A model generated the notes under the pieces. The model was not told the origin of the DNA. It saw nothing but the letters and a program-made list of their open reading frames with translations, and searched no databases. Of a stretch of DNA of 64,000 nucleotides, positions 26,728-35,996 are shown piece by piece. The DNA is from an uncultured Paracoccaceae bacterium (GTDB taxonomy: Bacteria > Pseudomonadota > Alphaproteobacteria > Rhodobacterales > Rhodobacteraceae). Where the stretch lies: contig CANMPL010000003.1 in the NCBI GenBank assembly GCA_947499715.1, positions 62,001 through 126,000 of the forward strand, in the 5' to 3' direction. The translations under genes and the position numbers were made by a program. The number at the start of each line of letters is the position of its first letter. Positions within the stretch are counted from its first letter, which is position 1.

Positions 26728-28412
26728 GAATGTTCTTCGCGCGCGGTTTCGGCCAGCGCCTTGTTCATCGCGCGTAACGCGTCCACCTGAAATAGCGCGC
26801 CCCACAACTCTGGCGGGGCCTCTTCACCACCAAGCGTCACGACCGGAATGAACCGGTGCCCGCCTGTTTCGAACAATGGCATCGCCTGTTCGAGCGTCGC
26901 GTTGCCGTCAATATAGACACCCTCTGCCACCAGATCCCAACAGGCGCTTTCCTCTGCCGCTGCGGAATGGCCGCGGGGGCGCATGATCGTGGCAACACGG
27001 AATGTCGCCAGCAGATAGGCCTGTGGCCCTGCCGCCAGATGGACATTGCGGCGTTCAAGCTGGGTCAAAAAGAACGACCGATCCACCAGCCGCGACGCCA
27101 GCGCCGTCGATAATGACACCGCCACCATCACCGCCATCGCGGTTTGCCAGTCCCCGGTCAGTTCGAACACAATCAAAGTGGTCGAGATGGGCGCACCTAG
27201 GACTGCGGCAGCAACAGCCCCCATGCCCGCCATCGCATATAGCGTGCCCTCGCCCGACACGGTGGGAAAGATGCTTGTCGCAATCAATCCAAAGGCCAAC
27301 CCGGTCAATGCACCCACCATCAACGACGGCGAAAAGACCCCCCCGCCCATGCGCCCGCCCATGGTGATCGCGACTGCCACGACCTTGAGCACCACAAAGA
27401 CAACGGCTTCGTTCAAAAGCAACTCTCCGGTCAGGGCCTGCGAGGTCGTCTCATAGCCAACGCCAATGATATGCGGCCACCAGATCGCCAGCCCACCCAG
27501 CATGGCCCCGGCGACTGCGGGGCGCAGGAAACGCGGTAGGTGCAGTTTGCCCTGCACGAAACTGCCAATGTCATCGGCCCAAAAGATCGCGCGCATCAGC
27601 ACGACAGCGACAAAGCCGCAGACAATGCCCAGCAACAGAAACGCGGGCAGTTCCACATAGAACGCCAGCGCATTCTGCGTCGGCAGTACAAATTCGGTCA
27701 CGTCCCCAAAGGCCAGCCGGTTGATGACGGTCCCTGCCACGCTGGCGATCACGATGGGGGCAAAGGCATGCACGGCAAAGTGCCGCAGCACCACCTCAAG
27801 CGCGAAAAGCGCCCCCGCCAGCGGCGCGTTAAAACTGGCCGAGACGGCCGCCGCCACTGCACAGCCCAGCAGATCACGCCCGGTGACCCCATCAGCGCGG
27901 ATCGCCCGGCTGATCAATGTCGAAATGACCGCCGCCATGTGCACGACCGGTCCCTCGCGGCCCGTCGATCCGCCCGTTGACAGGGTGATCATACTCGCAA
28001 TCGCTGAAACCGCGCCTTGCCGCACCTCAACCCGCCCCTCGTGCAGGGCCGCGCCTTCGATCACATCCGCGACGGACCGCACCCGTGCATCCGGCGTAAA
28101 GCGGTGAAACAACACGCCGACGATTAACCCGCCACAGGCCGGGATCAACAACACCTGATACCACGCCAAATCGGCAGCAAAGCTGGCCAGGCTGCGCACG
28201 TCATCGGTGCCATAAACCGTGGTCTGAATGAAAGTGATGCCCAACCGAAACAGCAAGGCCGCCGTGCCCGCCGCAATTCCGATGATCAGCGCGATAAACC
28301 AGAACTGCATCTGGCTCGGCCCGCGCGTCACCATGACCCGCAGTGCCTTGCGCAGATCAGAGGCGATCTTGCCCCGTAGCTCAACGATCAGCCCTGCGAG
28401 CGTGCTGCCCAT
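26724..28412 (-). CDS. CLC-family chloride channel/transporter with C-terminal CBS-like region
   Basis: Inner-membrane CLC protein of about 562 aa. The selectivity/gating motif G-R-E-G-P is intact (gating Glu about residue 153), and N-A-P-L-A-G is followed by A-L-F-A-L-E-V. By alignment with E. coli ClcA, the internal proton glutamate position (E203) is Val here, as in chloride channels. A cytoplasmic tail of about 120 residues resembles CBS repeats. Three starts are possible: 28412 (weak AGGCAGGG upstream), 28433 and 28463; the last would leave only 21 bp to the divergent flavoprotein gene. Confidence 0.88.
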   Translation of the reverse strand: MGSTLAGLIVELRGKIASDLRKALRVMVTRGPSQMQFWFIALIIGIAAGTAALLFRLGITFIQTTVYGTDDVRSLASFAADLAWYQVLLIPACGGLIVGVLFHRFTPDARVRSVADVIEGAALHEGRVEVRQGAVSAIASMITLSTGGSTGREGPVVHMAAVISTLISRAIRADGVTGRDLLGCAVAAAVSASFNAPLAGALFALEVVLRHFAVHAFAPIVIASVAGTVINRLAFGDVTEFVLPTQNALAFYVELPAFLLLGIVCGFVAVVLMRAIFWADDIGSFVQGKLHLPRFLRPAVAGAMLGGLAIWWPHIIGVGYETTSQALTGELLLNEAVVFVVLKVVAVAITMGGRMGGGVFSPSLMVGALTGLAFGLIATSIFPTVSGEGTLYAMAGMGAVAAAVLGAPISTTLIVFELTGDWQTAMAVMVAVSLSTALASRLVDRSFFLTQLERRNVHLAAGPQAYLLATFRVATIMRPRGHSAAAEESACWDLVAEGVYIDGNATLEQAMPLFETGGHRFIPVVTLGGEEAPPELWGALFQVDALRAMNKALAETAREEHS

Positions 28413-28484
28413 AATGCCCTGCCTCTGGTCCATGGCCGCAGGCTGCACTAGGATCGTCCGCATTGCAGAACGAAAGCCGCCTTC

Positions 28485-29858
28485 ATGACGATCCCAAGCG
28501 CGATTGCCGCCCTCCAATCCCTTCTAGGCGAAGGACTTAGCCTGTCCAAGTCCGATCTGGATCTCCACGGCCAATCCGAAAGCCACTTTCCCAACACCCC
28601 GCCCGATGCCGTCGCCTATCCGCGCGACACCAGCGAGGTTGCGGCCATTGTGCAGATCTGCGCGGAACACCGCTGCCCGGTAATCGCCTGGGGTACCGGC
28701 ACCTCGCTCGAGGGGCATAGCCTTGCGGTGCGCGGCGGTGTGACGGTTGACCTGTCCAAGATGAACAAATTGCTGGCCGTCAACGACGCTGACATGGATT
28801 GCCGGGTGCAGCCCGGTCTGACCCGTCAGGCACTGAACACCGAACTGCGCGCAACCGGGCTTTTCTTTCCCGTTGACCCCGGTGCCAACGCCGCACTTGG
28901 TGGCATGGCGGCAACGCGGGCCTCTGGCACCACGGCTGTGCGCTACGGCACCATGCGCGACAATGTCCTGGCGCTCGAGGTGGTCTTGCCCGACGGTCAG
29001 ATCATTCGCACCGGCAGTCGCGCCCGGAAATCCGCAGCCGGTTACGACCTGACCGGGCTCTTTGTCGGGTCCGAAGGCACCCTTGGCATCATCACCGAAT
29101 TGACCCTGAAGCTTCACGGTCAACCGCAGGCGACAGCCACGGCTATCTGTGCCTTTCCATCTGTGGCCGCTGCCGTGGATGCGGTCATCGCGACGATCCA
29201 GATGGGTGTGCCTATGGCGCGGATTGAACTGGCCGATACCGCGTCGGTTCATGCCATGAACGCCTATTCCGGTGCCAACCTGCCCGATGCACCGCAGCTG
29301 ATGATCGAATTCCATGGCTCTGACGCATCCGTCGCCGCCGAGGTTGCCACATTTGAGGCAATCGCCGCAGAAATAGGCGGCACAGATTTTGATTGGACTA
29401 CCGCCACCGAAGCCCGCAACCGCCTTTGGCAGGTCCGCCACGATGCCTATTATGCCATTCTCGCCAGCAAGCCCGGCGCGCGCGCAATCATCACTGACGC
29501 CTGCGTGCCAATCTCAAAGCTGGCAGAGGCGATTGCCGGCACGCAGGCCGATATTGATGCAAGCCCAATCACGGGGCCGATTCTTGGTCACGTCGGCGAT
29601 GGCAATTTTCATGCGATCCTCTTGGTCGATCCCGATGACCTGACGCAACGTCAAGCTGCCCTCGACATTGCCCATCGCATGACCCAACGCGCCCTTGCCC
29701 TTGGCGGCACAGTCACCGGCGAGCACGGCGTGGGATTGGGCAAAATGCCTTATATGCTTGCGGAACACGGGCCTGCATGGGCGGTGATGTCCCAGATCAA
29801 AAAAGCCCTTGATCCGACAGACATCATGAACCCCGGAAAATTATGTCAGCACAACTGA
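28485..29858 (+). CDS. FAD-binding oxidase, D-lactate dehydrogenase (cytochrome)-like
   Basis: A 457-aa flavoprotein of the VAO/GlcD family. The N-terminal PCMH FAD domain has W-G-T-G-T-S-L-E-G-H, D-P-G-A-N-A-A-L-G-G-M and G-S-E-G-T-L-G-I-I-T-E. The C-terminal domain has G-H-V-G-D-G-N-F-H, probably metal/substrate-binding, and G-E-H-G-V-G. This pattern fits D-lactate dehydrogenase (cytochrome) or the GlcD subunit of glycolate oxidase; the absence of glcE/glcF neighbours favours a stand-alone D-2-hydroxyacid dehydrogenase. Divergent from the CLC gene. A structured RNA candidate lies downstream. Confidence 0.88.
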   Translation: MTIPSAIAALQSLLGEGLSLSKSDLDLHGQSESHFPNTPPDAVAYPRDTSEVAAIVQICAEHRCPVIAWGTGTSLEGHSLAVRGGVTVDLSKMNKLLAVNDADMDCRVQPGLTRQALNTELRATGLFFPVDPGANAALGGMAATRASGTTAVRYGTMRDNVLALEVVLPDGQIIRTGSRARKSAAGYDLTGLFVGSEGTLGIITELTLKLHGQPQATATAICAFPSVAAAVDAVIATIQMGVPMARIELADTASVHAMNAYSGANLPDAPQLMIEFHGSDASVAAEVATFEAIAAEIGGTDFDWTTATEARNRLWQVRHDAYYAILASKPGARAIITDACVPISKLAEAIAGTQADIDASPITGPILGHVGDGNFHAILLVDPDDLTQRQAALDIAHRMTQRALALGGTVTGEHGVGLGKMPYMLAEHGPAWAVMSQIKKALDPTDIMNPGKLCQHN

Positions 29859-29929
29859 CCTTCTTTTTGACAGGTTGCGATGTTGAAGGTTTGATTTAAA
29901 CCTCTGCTTGTCCGGTTGAACTGAATAAC

Positions 29930-30088
29930 TGGGTGCTCAGGCTTCGGCCTGCCCCCACAAACAGCCAACCAGAAAGCACGATTTGCATAGGTCGTGCGGT
30001 GTTGACGTGAGTTGTTTTCGGGTGTGTGTGTGCCCGTGAGTAACGGGGCGCCTTAGGTCCGGCAACGGATTTGAGGCGCCTTTTTTAA
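29930..30088 (+). ncRNA. Candidate structured small RNA with intrinsic terminator
   Basis: About 160 nt between the flavoprotein gene and recN, too far from the flavoprotein stop to be just its terminator. It shows successive hairpins: CAGGC-TTCG-GCCTG (29938-29951), GCACGA...TCGTGC (about 29977-29998), CCCGT-GAGTA-ACGGG (about 30033-30047), and a 15-bp terminator stem. No open frame fits. The 5' end is not defined. It could instead be the structured 3' UTR of the flavoprotein mRNA. No known family was recognised. Confidence 0.5.
30047..30086 (+). terminator. Strong Rho-independent terminator, GCAA tetraloop
   Basis: A 15-bp stem (30047-30061 with 30066-30080, including G-U pairs) starting GGCGCC and ending GGCGCC, closed by a GCAA loop and followed by six T residues (30081-30086). 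The T-tract side shows it works on the plus strand. Its end overlaps the recN stop region. Confidence 0.9.
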
Positions 30089-31731
30089 TTTGACATCAAT
30101 GCTTTAGCCGCCTCGCGGGCGGCATCGGTGATCGTATCACCGGACAGCATCCGCGCGATCTCATCGACCCGCGCAGATGGGTCAAGCGCCGTCACGGTTG
30201 AGGTGGTTGCATCAGCGTCCTGACGCTTTTCCACCCGCCAATGATGCCCACCAAGGGCCGCCACCTGTGGCGAATGCGTTACAACCAGAACTTGCATTTT
30301 GACCGAAAGGTCAACTAAGCGTCGTCCTACCGCATCTGCGGTCGCTCCGCCCACCCCGCGGTCGATTTCATCAAAAATCATCGTCAGGCTCTCACCGCCC
30401 GCCTGCGTCAGGCACACCTTCAGCGCCAACAAAAAACGGCTGAGTTCGCCGCCAGAGGCAATTTTGTTCAGGGGCCCCGTCGGTGCGCCGGGGTTGGTGG
30501 CGACCGTGAAAGCAACCGCATCGCGGCCATCGGGTCCGGGCTCTGCCGCGCTGATCTGCGTGGCAAAAACCGCGCGCTCCATCTTGAGCGGCGCAAGCTC
30601 TGCCGCCATCGCCTTGTCCAGCGCCTTGGCCGCTTTTACCCGTGCGCTGTGTAGCGCATCGGCTGCCTTGGCATATTCGGCCTCTGCCTGCTCTACCGCC
30701 GCATCCAGATCCGCAAGGTCTGACGCGCCGCTATCCAGAACCGCCAGCCTGCCCCGCAGATCGTCCGCAAATGCGCGCAGATCATCTGGCAGCACATTGT
30801 GCTTGCGCGCCAATCCACGGATCGCGAACAGGCGTTCCTCTGTGTCTTCCAACTCGCTTGGATTGAAGGTCAGCGCATCCAGACAGCGCACAACACCCTG
30901 CTGTGCAGCATCCAGTTCCAGCATCGCCCGTTCGATGGCGGCCAAGGGTCCGTCAAGCGTGCCTTCGGCCTGTTCTGCCGCGCCAATCAACCAGCGGGTC
31001 GCATCCGTCAATGTCCCTTCAGCCCCCTGCAGGCCAAGCGCCTCATGGGCGCGGGCGATATCGGCGCGGATCTTTTCGGCGCTTTGCATCATGCGGCGAC
31101 GGGTATCCAGCTCTGCCTCTTCGCTCTGCTCAGGCGCCAGCGCATCCAGTTCCGCAACCGCATGGCGCAGGTAATCTTCCTCCGCCTGTACCTCTGCCAG
31201 GCGCGCGGTGGCGGCGGCCCGATCCTTGCGCGCGGCCCCTAGCGCTCTCCAAGCACTGCGCGTTTTTGTGCCATCAACGCCTGCAAAGGTATCCAGCATC
31301 GCCCGGTGCCCGCGGGGGTTCAGCAATCCTCGATCATCATGCTGCCCGTGCAATTCTACCAGCGTATCCGACAGCGCCCGCAGCACCTCGCCACTCACCC
31401 GCCGGTCATTGACCCACGCGGTCTTGCGCCCTTCACGCGTGTTGACCCGCCGCAAGATCAATTCATCCTCGGCGACGATGCCCGCCTCTTCCAGCACGGC
31501 GCGCGCGGGATGATCTTTTGCCAAATCGAACCAGGCTGTCACCTCACCCTGCGCGGCCCCTGCCCGCACAAGCTCTGCCCGGCCGCGCCACCCCAGCACG
31601 AACCCGAGCGAATCCAGCAAGATCGACTTGCCCGCCCCGGTTTCCCCGGTCAGCACGTTCAGGCCGGGCTGAAACGCAAGTTCCAGCCGGTCAATGATCA
31701 ACATGTCGCGTATGTCTAAGCCGCGCAGCAT
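30085..31731 (-). CDS. recN: DNA repair protein RecN
   Basis: A 548-aa SMC-like ATPase acting early in double-strand-break repair. Walker A G-E-T-G-A-G-K-S at 29-36, a long coiled-coil middle (about 150-370, Ala/Glu/Arg-rich), and a C-terminal half with the signature S-G-G-E-L-S-R-F, Walker B L-T-M-I-F-D-E-I-D and V-T-H-S-P-Q-V-A. ATG at 31731 begins M-L-R-G-L-D-I-R-D, the usual start; the longer frame runs through an intergenic hairpin. It follows bamD in the same direction with a 31-bp gap. Confidence 0.95.
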   Translation of the reverse strand: MLRGLDIRDMLIIDRLELAFQPGLNVLTGETGAGKSILLDSLGFVLGWRGRAELVRAGAAQGEVTAWFDLAKDHPARAVLEEAGIVAEDELILRRVNTREGRKTAWVNDRRVSGEVLRALSDTLVELHGQHDDRGLLNPRGHRAMLDTFAGVDGTKTRSAWRALGAARKDRAAATARLAEVQAEEDYLRHAVAELDALAPEQSEEAELDTRRRMMQSAEKIRADIARAHEALGLQGAEGTLTDATRWLIGAAEQAEGTLDGPLAAIERAMLELDAAQQGVVRCLDALTFNPSELEDTEERLFAIRGLARKHNVLPDDLRAFADDLRGRLAVLDSGASDLADLDAAVEQAEAEYAKAADALHSARVKAAKALDKAMAAELAPLKMERAVFATQISAAEPGPDGRDAVAFTVATNPGAPTGPLNKIASGGELSRFLLALKVCLTQAGGESLTMIFDEIDRGVGGATADAVGRRLVDLSVKMQVLVVTHSPQVAALGGHHWRVEKRQDADATTSTVTALDPSARVDEIARMLSGDTITDAAREAAKALMSN

Positions 31732-31739
31732 CTGTGCCG

Positions 31740-31758
31740 GGTGGGCAATCCGCCCACC
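31740..31758. repeat. Stem-loop intergenic repeat, copy 2 (GGTGGGC/GCCCACC)
   Basis: GGTGGGC-AATCC-GCCCACC, a 7-bp perfect stem in the 31-bp gap between bamD and recN. It matches the element after gatB (3266-3284) in 17 of 19 positions by eye. Confidence 0.6.
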
Positions 31759-31762
31759 TCCC

Positions 31763-32617
31763 TTACAACCACTCGCCGCGAACAACCTGCCGATAGATCG
31801 ACGACAGCCAGCTGTTCCCCATCTGACGTGCTTCCAGCCCCTGGCCGGTCAGCAGCGCAAAGCTGTCCTGATACCATTCCGTGCTTGGATAGTTTTCGCC
31901 CAAGATCGCACCAGCTGTCTGCGCCTCATCGGTCAGACCAAGGCTCAGATACGCCTCGACCAGCCGATGCAGGGCTTCTGCGGTGTGGCTCGTTGTCTGG
32001 AAATCCTCGACCACGGTGCGGAACCGGTTCACGGCTGCGGAATAATGCTTGCGCTTAAGGTAGTAGCGACCGATTTCCATTTCCTTTGCCGCCAGATGAT
32101 CGAAGGCAAGATCAAACTTCAGCACCGACGCCCGCGCATATTCGGTGTCGGGATAGATCTCGATCACCTCGCGCAGGGCCTGCAAGGCCTGAAAGGTCAG
32201 CCCCTGATCGCGGCCAATCTCGTCGATCTGGTCGTAATAGGACAAGGCCAGCAGATACTGCGCATAGGCCGCGTCCTCTGTGCCGGGATAAAAGTCCAGA
32301 TACCGCTGTGCCGCAGCGCGGCTGTTGGGGTAATCTGTGTCACGGTGATAGGCAAAGGCTTGCATGATCAATGCCCGCTGCGCCCATTCCGAATAGGGAT
32401 AAAGCCGCTCAATCTCGCCAAAGTAAAAGGCCGCATCATCGGGCTGGTCGTTTTCAAGCTCAACTTCGCCGCGGGTAAAAATTTCTTCGGGGGTGTATTG
32501 TTCTAACGCGCCTTCGGCACGCGGATCGAACTGATTGCAGGCCACAAGCAATGACAACGCCGCAACCGCGCCCAACCAGCGGCTTTTCTTGCCCAAGATC
32601 GTGGAGGTGCCTGACAT
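31763..32617 (-). CDS. bamD: Outer membrane assembly lipoprotein BamD (ComL)
   Basis: A 284-aa lipoprotein of the BAM complex, which folds beta-barrel proteins into the outer membrane. Lipobox L-L-V-A-C places the lipidated Cys at residue 27. TPR-like repeats follow, with L-Y-P-Y-S-E-W-A, F-Y-P-G-T-E-D-A and Y-P-D-T-E-Y-A typical of BamD. ATG at 32617 is preceded by GGAGA; the extended frame has no signal for initiation. Lies between lpxC and recN, the usual alphaproteobacterial order. Confidence 0.94.
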   Translation of the reverse strand: MSGTSTILGKKSRWLGAVAALSLLVACNQFDPRAEGALEQYTPEEIFTRGEVELENDQPDDAAFYFGEIERLYPYSEWAQRALIMQAFAYHRDTDYPNSRAAAQRYLDFYPGTEDAAYAQYLLALSYYDQIDEIGRDQGLTFQALQALREVIEIYPDTEYARASVLKFDLAFDHLAAKEMEIGRYYLKRKHYSAAVNRFRTVVEDFQTTSHTAEALHRLVEAYLSLGLTDEAQTAGAILGENYPSTEWYQDSFALLTGQGLEARQMGNSWLSSIYRQVVRGEWL

Positions 32618-32744
32618 GCCCTGTCTCCGCATTTCTGCTCTTTTTGAGGGCATTCGCCCCCCGCTTGCGGATCGGTCTATCATAGAAAAATCGGGGGCAA
32701 AATGCCTTTTGCACGTTGCGCGGCGTTGAACGCTCACGCTTGTG

Positions 32745-33665
32745 TCAGGCGACAGCGGCTAAATCGGCGCGCGTGACGCCGACGCCGGGCAAACGTGCTG
32801 CAATCTGCGCATCACAGGTCACCCGCCGCCAGGCATCGGGCTGTGCAAAAAGCGCATGGAGCAAAGCGTTCGTGACCGCATGGCCCGACCGCACACCGGT
32901 ATAACGGCCCAGAATCGGTGCACCTGCGGTATATAGATCACCCAGCGCATCCAGCATCTTGTGGCGCACCGCCTCGTCCGCATGGCGCAACCCGCCTGGG
33001 GTCAAAACCTCAGCCCCATCAACGACGACCGCGTTGTTCAATGAACCGCCAAGCGCCTTGCCCTGCGCCTTCATCGCGTCAACATCAGCGGCGCGGCAGA
33101 ACGTGCGGCTGTCACACAACTCGCGTACAAAGCTGCCATTGGCCATATTCAACGTCTTGTGCTGCTGCCCGATGGCCGCATCATCAAAGGCGATGGCAAA
33201 ATCAATCTGCAGGCTCGTCGCCGGTGTCAGCGCCGCCTGCGCCTGCCCCACCTCGACCCGCACGTCCTTGAGGATCTCAATCGCGCTGAGCGGTGCCTGC
33301 TGGCGCATGACGCCCGCGCCGACAATACCCCGGACAAAATCCGCAGCACTGCCGTCCATCACCGGCACTTCCGGCCCATCAAGCTCCACCAGCGCATTAT
33401 GAACACCGCAGCCCGACAGCGCCGCCATGATATGCTCAATCGTGGAAACGCTTGTCCCGCTTGCATTGCGCAATTCGGTATTCAGCGGTGAGACGACGAC
33501 GTTATGCCAAAGCGCAGGCACAATCCCGTCGCGCCCAGCAACGTCAGTGCGCCGAAACACAATGCCGGTATTGGCACCAACCGGGCGCACAACCATCCGC
33601 GCGGCTGCCCCGGTATGAAGGCCAACCCCGTCAAAGGTCACAGCATGTTGCAGCGTCGTCTGCAT
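32745..33665 (-). CDS. lpxC: UDP-3-O-acyl-N-acetylglucosamine deacetylase
   Basis: A 306-aa zinc enzyme for the committed step of lipid A synthesis. Zinc ligands are visible in T-I-E-H-I-M-A-A-L-S-G and H-K-M-L-D-A-L-G-D-L, with G-V-G-L-H-T-G near the N-terminus and V-M-D-G-S-A central. The usual position downstream of ftsZ in the dcw cluster is kept, with 369 bp between them. Starts at ATG 33665. Confidence 0.97.
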   Translation of the reverse strand: MQTTLQHAVTFDGVGLHTGAAARMVVRPVGANTGIVFRRTDVAGRDGIVPALWHNVVVSPLNTELRNASGTSVSTIEHIMAALSGCGVHNALVELDGPEVPVMDGSAADFVRGIVGAGVMRQQAPLSAIEILKDVRVEVGQAQAALTPATSLQIDFAIAFDDAAIGQQHKTLNMANGSFVRELCDSRTFCRAADVDAMKAQGKALGGSLNNAVVVDGAEVLTPGGLRHADEAVRHKMLDALGDLYTAGAPILGRYTGVRSGHAVTNALLHALFAQPDAWRRVTCDAQIAARLPGVGVTRADLAAVA

Positions 33666-33989
33666 CGAATTGAAACACCCAGTAGCGTTAATCTTTCGTT
33701 GACGTGAAAGTAGTGTCTCGGGGCCCTGCTCTCAATTCACGCTTTGCAACGGTCTGAAACATCCCTGTCACAAACTGTCACATTTTTCGCTGCAGCGCGG
33801 CAAGGCATTGTTAAAAAACGAAAAAGGCGGATCCTAGGTGATTGAAACTCGTGATTTCGACGCAGCGTCAATACGCGCGACGGCGACCTTGTCGCACTCC
33901 AAACGCGCCAAACACACCAATCAGCAGCGGCGGGTTTGCCCAAATTGGCGCCGCTCACGATCACCATGTCTGGTCAATTCAACAAAAAA
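33666..33989. other. Gap between lpxC and ftsZ
   Basis: No gene is supported. It presumably contains the lpxC promoter, AT-richer than the flanking genes; the ftsZ terminator bounds it at the ftsZ end. No binding site could be named with confidence. Confidence 0.5.
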
Positions 33990-34007
33990 GGCCGCCCTTG
34001 GGCGGCC
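33984..34007 (-). terminator. Rho-independent terminator of ftsZ
   Basis: GGCCGCCC-TT-GGGCGGCC, a perfect 8-bp stem; on the minus strand it is followed by TTTTTT (33989-33984). It lies 27 bp beyond the ftsZ stop, so transcription of the division genes is separated here from lpxC. Confidence 0.9.
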
Positions 34008-34034
34008 CTTCTTCAATATCAAATCAGGTTGCGA

Positions 34035-35633
34035 TCAGTTCGCCTGACGCCGCAAGAAAGCAGGAATTTCAATCCGCTCTTGGTCTGGATCGGCCTCAAC
34101 CTCGGCCTGCGGCTCGCGCATTGCGGTCACCTGTGGCTGCTGACGGCTGGGCTGCTGTGCGGCTTCTGCACCGGCCCCTGTCATGCGGTTGATCAATCCG
34201 TTGATCCCGAAACGTGCCTTGCCAGCCTCGCCAGCGGGCGCTTCTGTTGGCGCAGCGGCGGCGGCCACTGGGACAGCCAGACCGGATGCCGGACGCTCAG
34301 AGGCTGGCGCACGACGCACCGCCGCTTCCAGACGCGCCATTGTCTCGGGCGAAGGCTGGCCTTGGCCACCGGCCCCACGGGGGGCGACAAATGCTTCAGG
34401 CGCTTCCATGACCGGCTCCGGGCGCGGCGTATAAGCAGGCGGCGGCAGATCGTCAGAGGCCGCAACCTCTTCGGTCGCATAGGCTGCTGGTGCTTCTTCG
34501 ATGCCCTCAAACAGGTTTGGCTCTGGCGCAGCTTCCGCCGCGATCGGTGCTGCCGCAACCGCAGCTGCGGCTTCTTCCACTGCCACGTCAGCAGCTGCGA
34601 TCGTGACCTGCGTGGTCAACGGCTGCGCCATGCTCCGGCGCGGCAAGGGTGTTTCGGCATTGCTGGCGTTGGCGTCGATGCCGGTGGCCACAACGCTGAC
34701 GCGCATGGCACCTTCCATCGACGGATCCAACGTTGAACCCACAATGATATTCGCCTCTGGATCCACCTTTTCGCGGATCTTGTTGGCGGCTTCGTCCAAT
34801 TCGAACAGTGTCAGATCGTGCGAACCTGTGATGTTGATCAACACGCCCTTGGCACCTTCCAACGAAATCTCGTCCAGCAGCGGGTTTGCGATCGCCTTCT
34901 CGGCGGCCTGCACGGCGCGGTTTTCGCCCTCTGCCTCGCCGGTACCCATCATCGCCTTGCCCATCTCGTCCATCACGGCGCGCACGTCCGCAAAGTCGAG
35001 GTTGATCAGGCCCGGACGGACCATCAGGTCGGTCACGCCTTTAACACCTTGGTACAGAACGTCGTCTGCCAGCGCGAAGGCTTCGGTGAATGTGGTGTTT
35101 TCATTGGCCAGACGGAACAGGTTCTGGTTTGGAATGATGATCAGCGTGTCGACAACTTTCTGAAGTGCTTCAACACCTTCTTCGGCTTGCTTCATGCGCT
35201 TGCCGCCCTCGAACTGGAACGGCTTGGTCACGACACCAACGGTCAGAACGCCCAGCTCACGGGCTGCTTGTGCGATGATCGGTGCAGCACCTGTTCCGGT
35301 GCCCCCGCCCATACCTGCGGTGATGAAACACATGTGCGCACCAGCAAGGTGATCGACGATCTGCTCAATGCTTTCTTCGGCCGCGGCGGCACCTACGGTC
35401 GCCCGCGCGCCAGCACCCAGACCCTCGGTCACTTTGATGCCCATCTGGATCTTGGCACCCGACCGGCTTTGCTGCAGCGCCTGTGCGTCGGTGTTCGCCA
35501 CGACGAACTCTACCCCATCCAGCTCTTTCTCGATCATGTTGTTGACCGCATTGCCGCCAGCACCACCAACGCCGAACACGGTAATACGTGGTTTGAGGTC
35601 TTCCTGACCCGGAATAGAGAGGTTCAATGTCAT
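34035..35633 (-). CDS. ftsZ: Cell division protein FtsZ
   Basis: Tubulin-like GTPase forming the Z-ring, 532 aa. The N-terminal GTPase has G-V-G-G-A-G-G-N-A and the tubulin signature [10 protein letters not shown] near residues 109-118. A long Ala/Pro/Glu-rich linker, typical of alphaproteobacteria, follows residue 320. The conserved C-terminal peptide is [11 protein letters not shown]. Start 35633 (M-T-L-N-L-S-I-P) was chosen over 35666 because family proteins begin there. Preceded by a 363-bp gap after ftsA, implying its own promoter. Confidence 0.97.
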   Translation of the reverse strand: MTLNLSIPGQEDLKPRITVFGVGGAGGNAVNNMIEKELDGVEFVVANTDAQALQQSRSGAKIQMGIKVTEGLGAGARATVGAAAAEESIEQIVDHLAGAHMCFITAGMGGGTGTGAAPIIAQAARELGVLTVGVVTKPFQFEGGKRMKQAEEGVEALQKVVDTLIIIPNQNLFRLANENTTFTEAFALADDVLYQGVKGVTDLMVRPGLINLDFADVRAVMDEMGKAMMGTGEAEGENRAVQAAEKAIANPLLDEISLEGAKGVLINITGSHDLTLFELDEAANKIREKVDPEANIIVGSTLDPSMEGAMRVSVVATGIDANASNAETPLPRRSMAQPLTTQVTIAAADVAVEEAAAAVAAAPIAAEAAPEPNLFEGIEEAPAAYATEEVAASDDLPPPAYTPRPEPVMEAPEAFVAPRGAGGQGQPSPETMARLEAAVRRAPASERPASGLAVPVAAAAAPTEAPAGEAGKARFGINGLINRMTGAGAEAAQQPSRQQPQVTAMREPQAEVEADPDQERIEIPAFLRRQAN

Positions 35634-35996
35634 ACTCAGTCCGCCTGCGCTATTGGCCCGTCCCACCGGGCAGATTCTCGTAAATTAGGCTGACCTTAAC
35701 GATTCACGCTCGCAACGTCACCCGCAAATGACGATTTATCCACAAAATATGGGGGCAAAGCGCGCCCAATCGGTAAGATTTCGCCGATCCAACTAGTTAT
35801 AGCGGTTTGTTAAGGTCAAAACACTACCGTGCCACACCATGCAGTGCCGCAAACGACCGCAACATGCGGTCAAAATTCAGATATGATCTTGGGGTGCCTG
35901 CTCGACCTCCCCGCCGTTTATTCTGCCGTGGGCCTCTTGCGGGCCATGTGGATAAGATAGCTGATTCCAATGGTTTCGTCACCGAAATTCGCAGAA
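35634..35996. other. ftsA-ftsZ intergenic region
   Basis: A 363-bp gap without a coding frame, AT-richer than its surroundings, expected to hold ftsZ promoters as in other alphaproteobacteria. A TTAACGAT at about 35697 resembles a CtrA half site (TTAACCAT), but the paired half at the correct spacing is not seen, so no operator is claimed. Confidence 0.5.

Noticed and set aside
29930-30088. SRP RNA (4.5S) or 6S RNA
   Set aside because: The first hairpin has a UUCG loop rather than GGAA, and there is no long central bulge typical of 6S; left as an unknown structured RNA.
30299-31174. Plus-strand 291-codon frame opposite recN
   Set aside because: Ser/Arg/Ala-rich shadow typical of GC-rich antisense; recN is certain.
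35634-35996. CtrA binding site upstream of ftsZ
   Set aside because: Only a half site (TTAACGAT) was seen; the second half at 7-bp spacing is missing.
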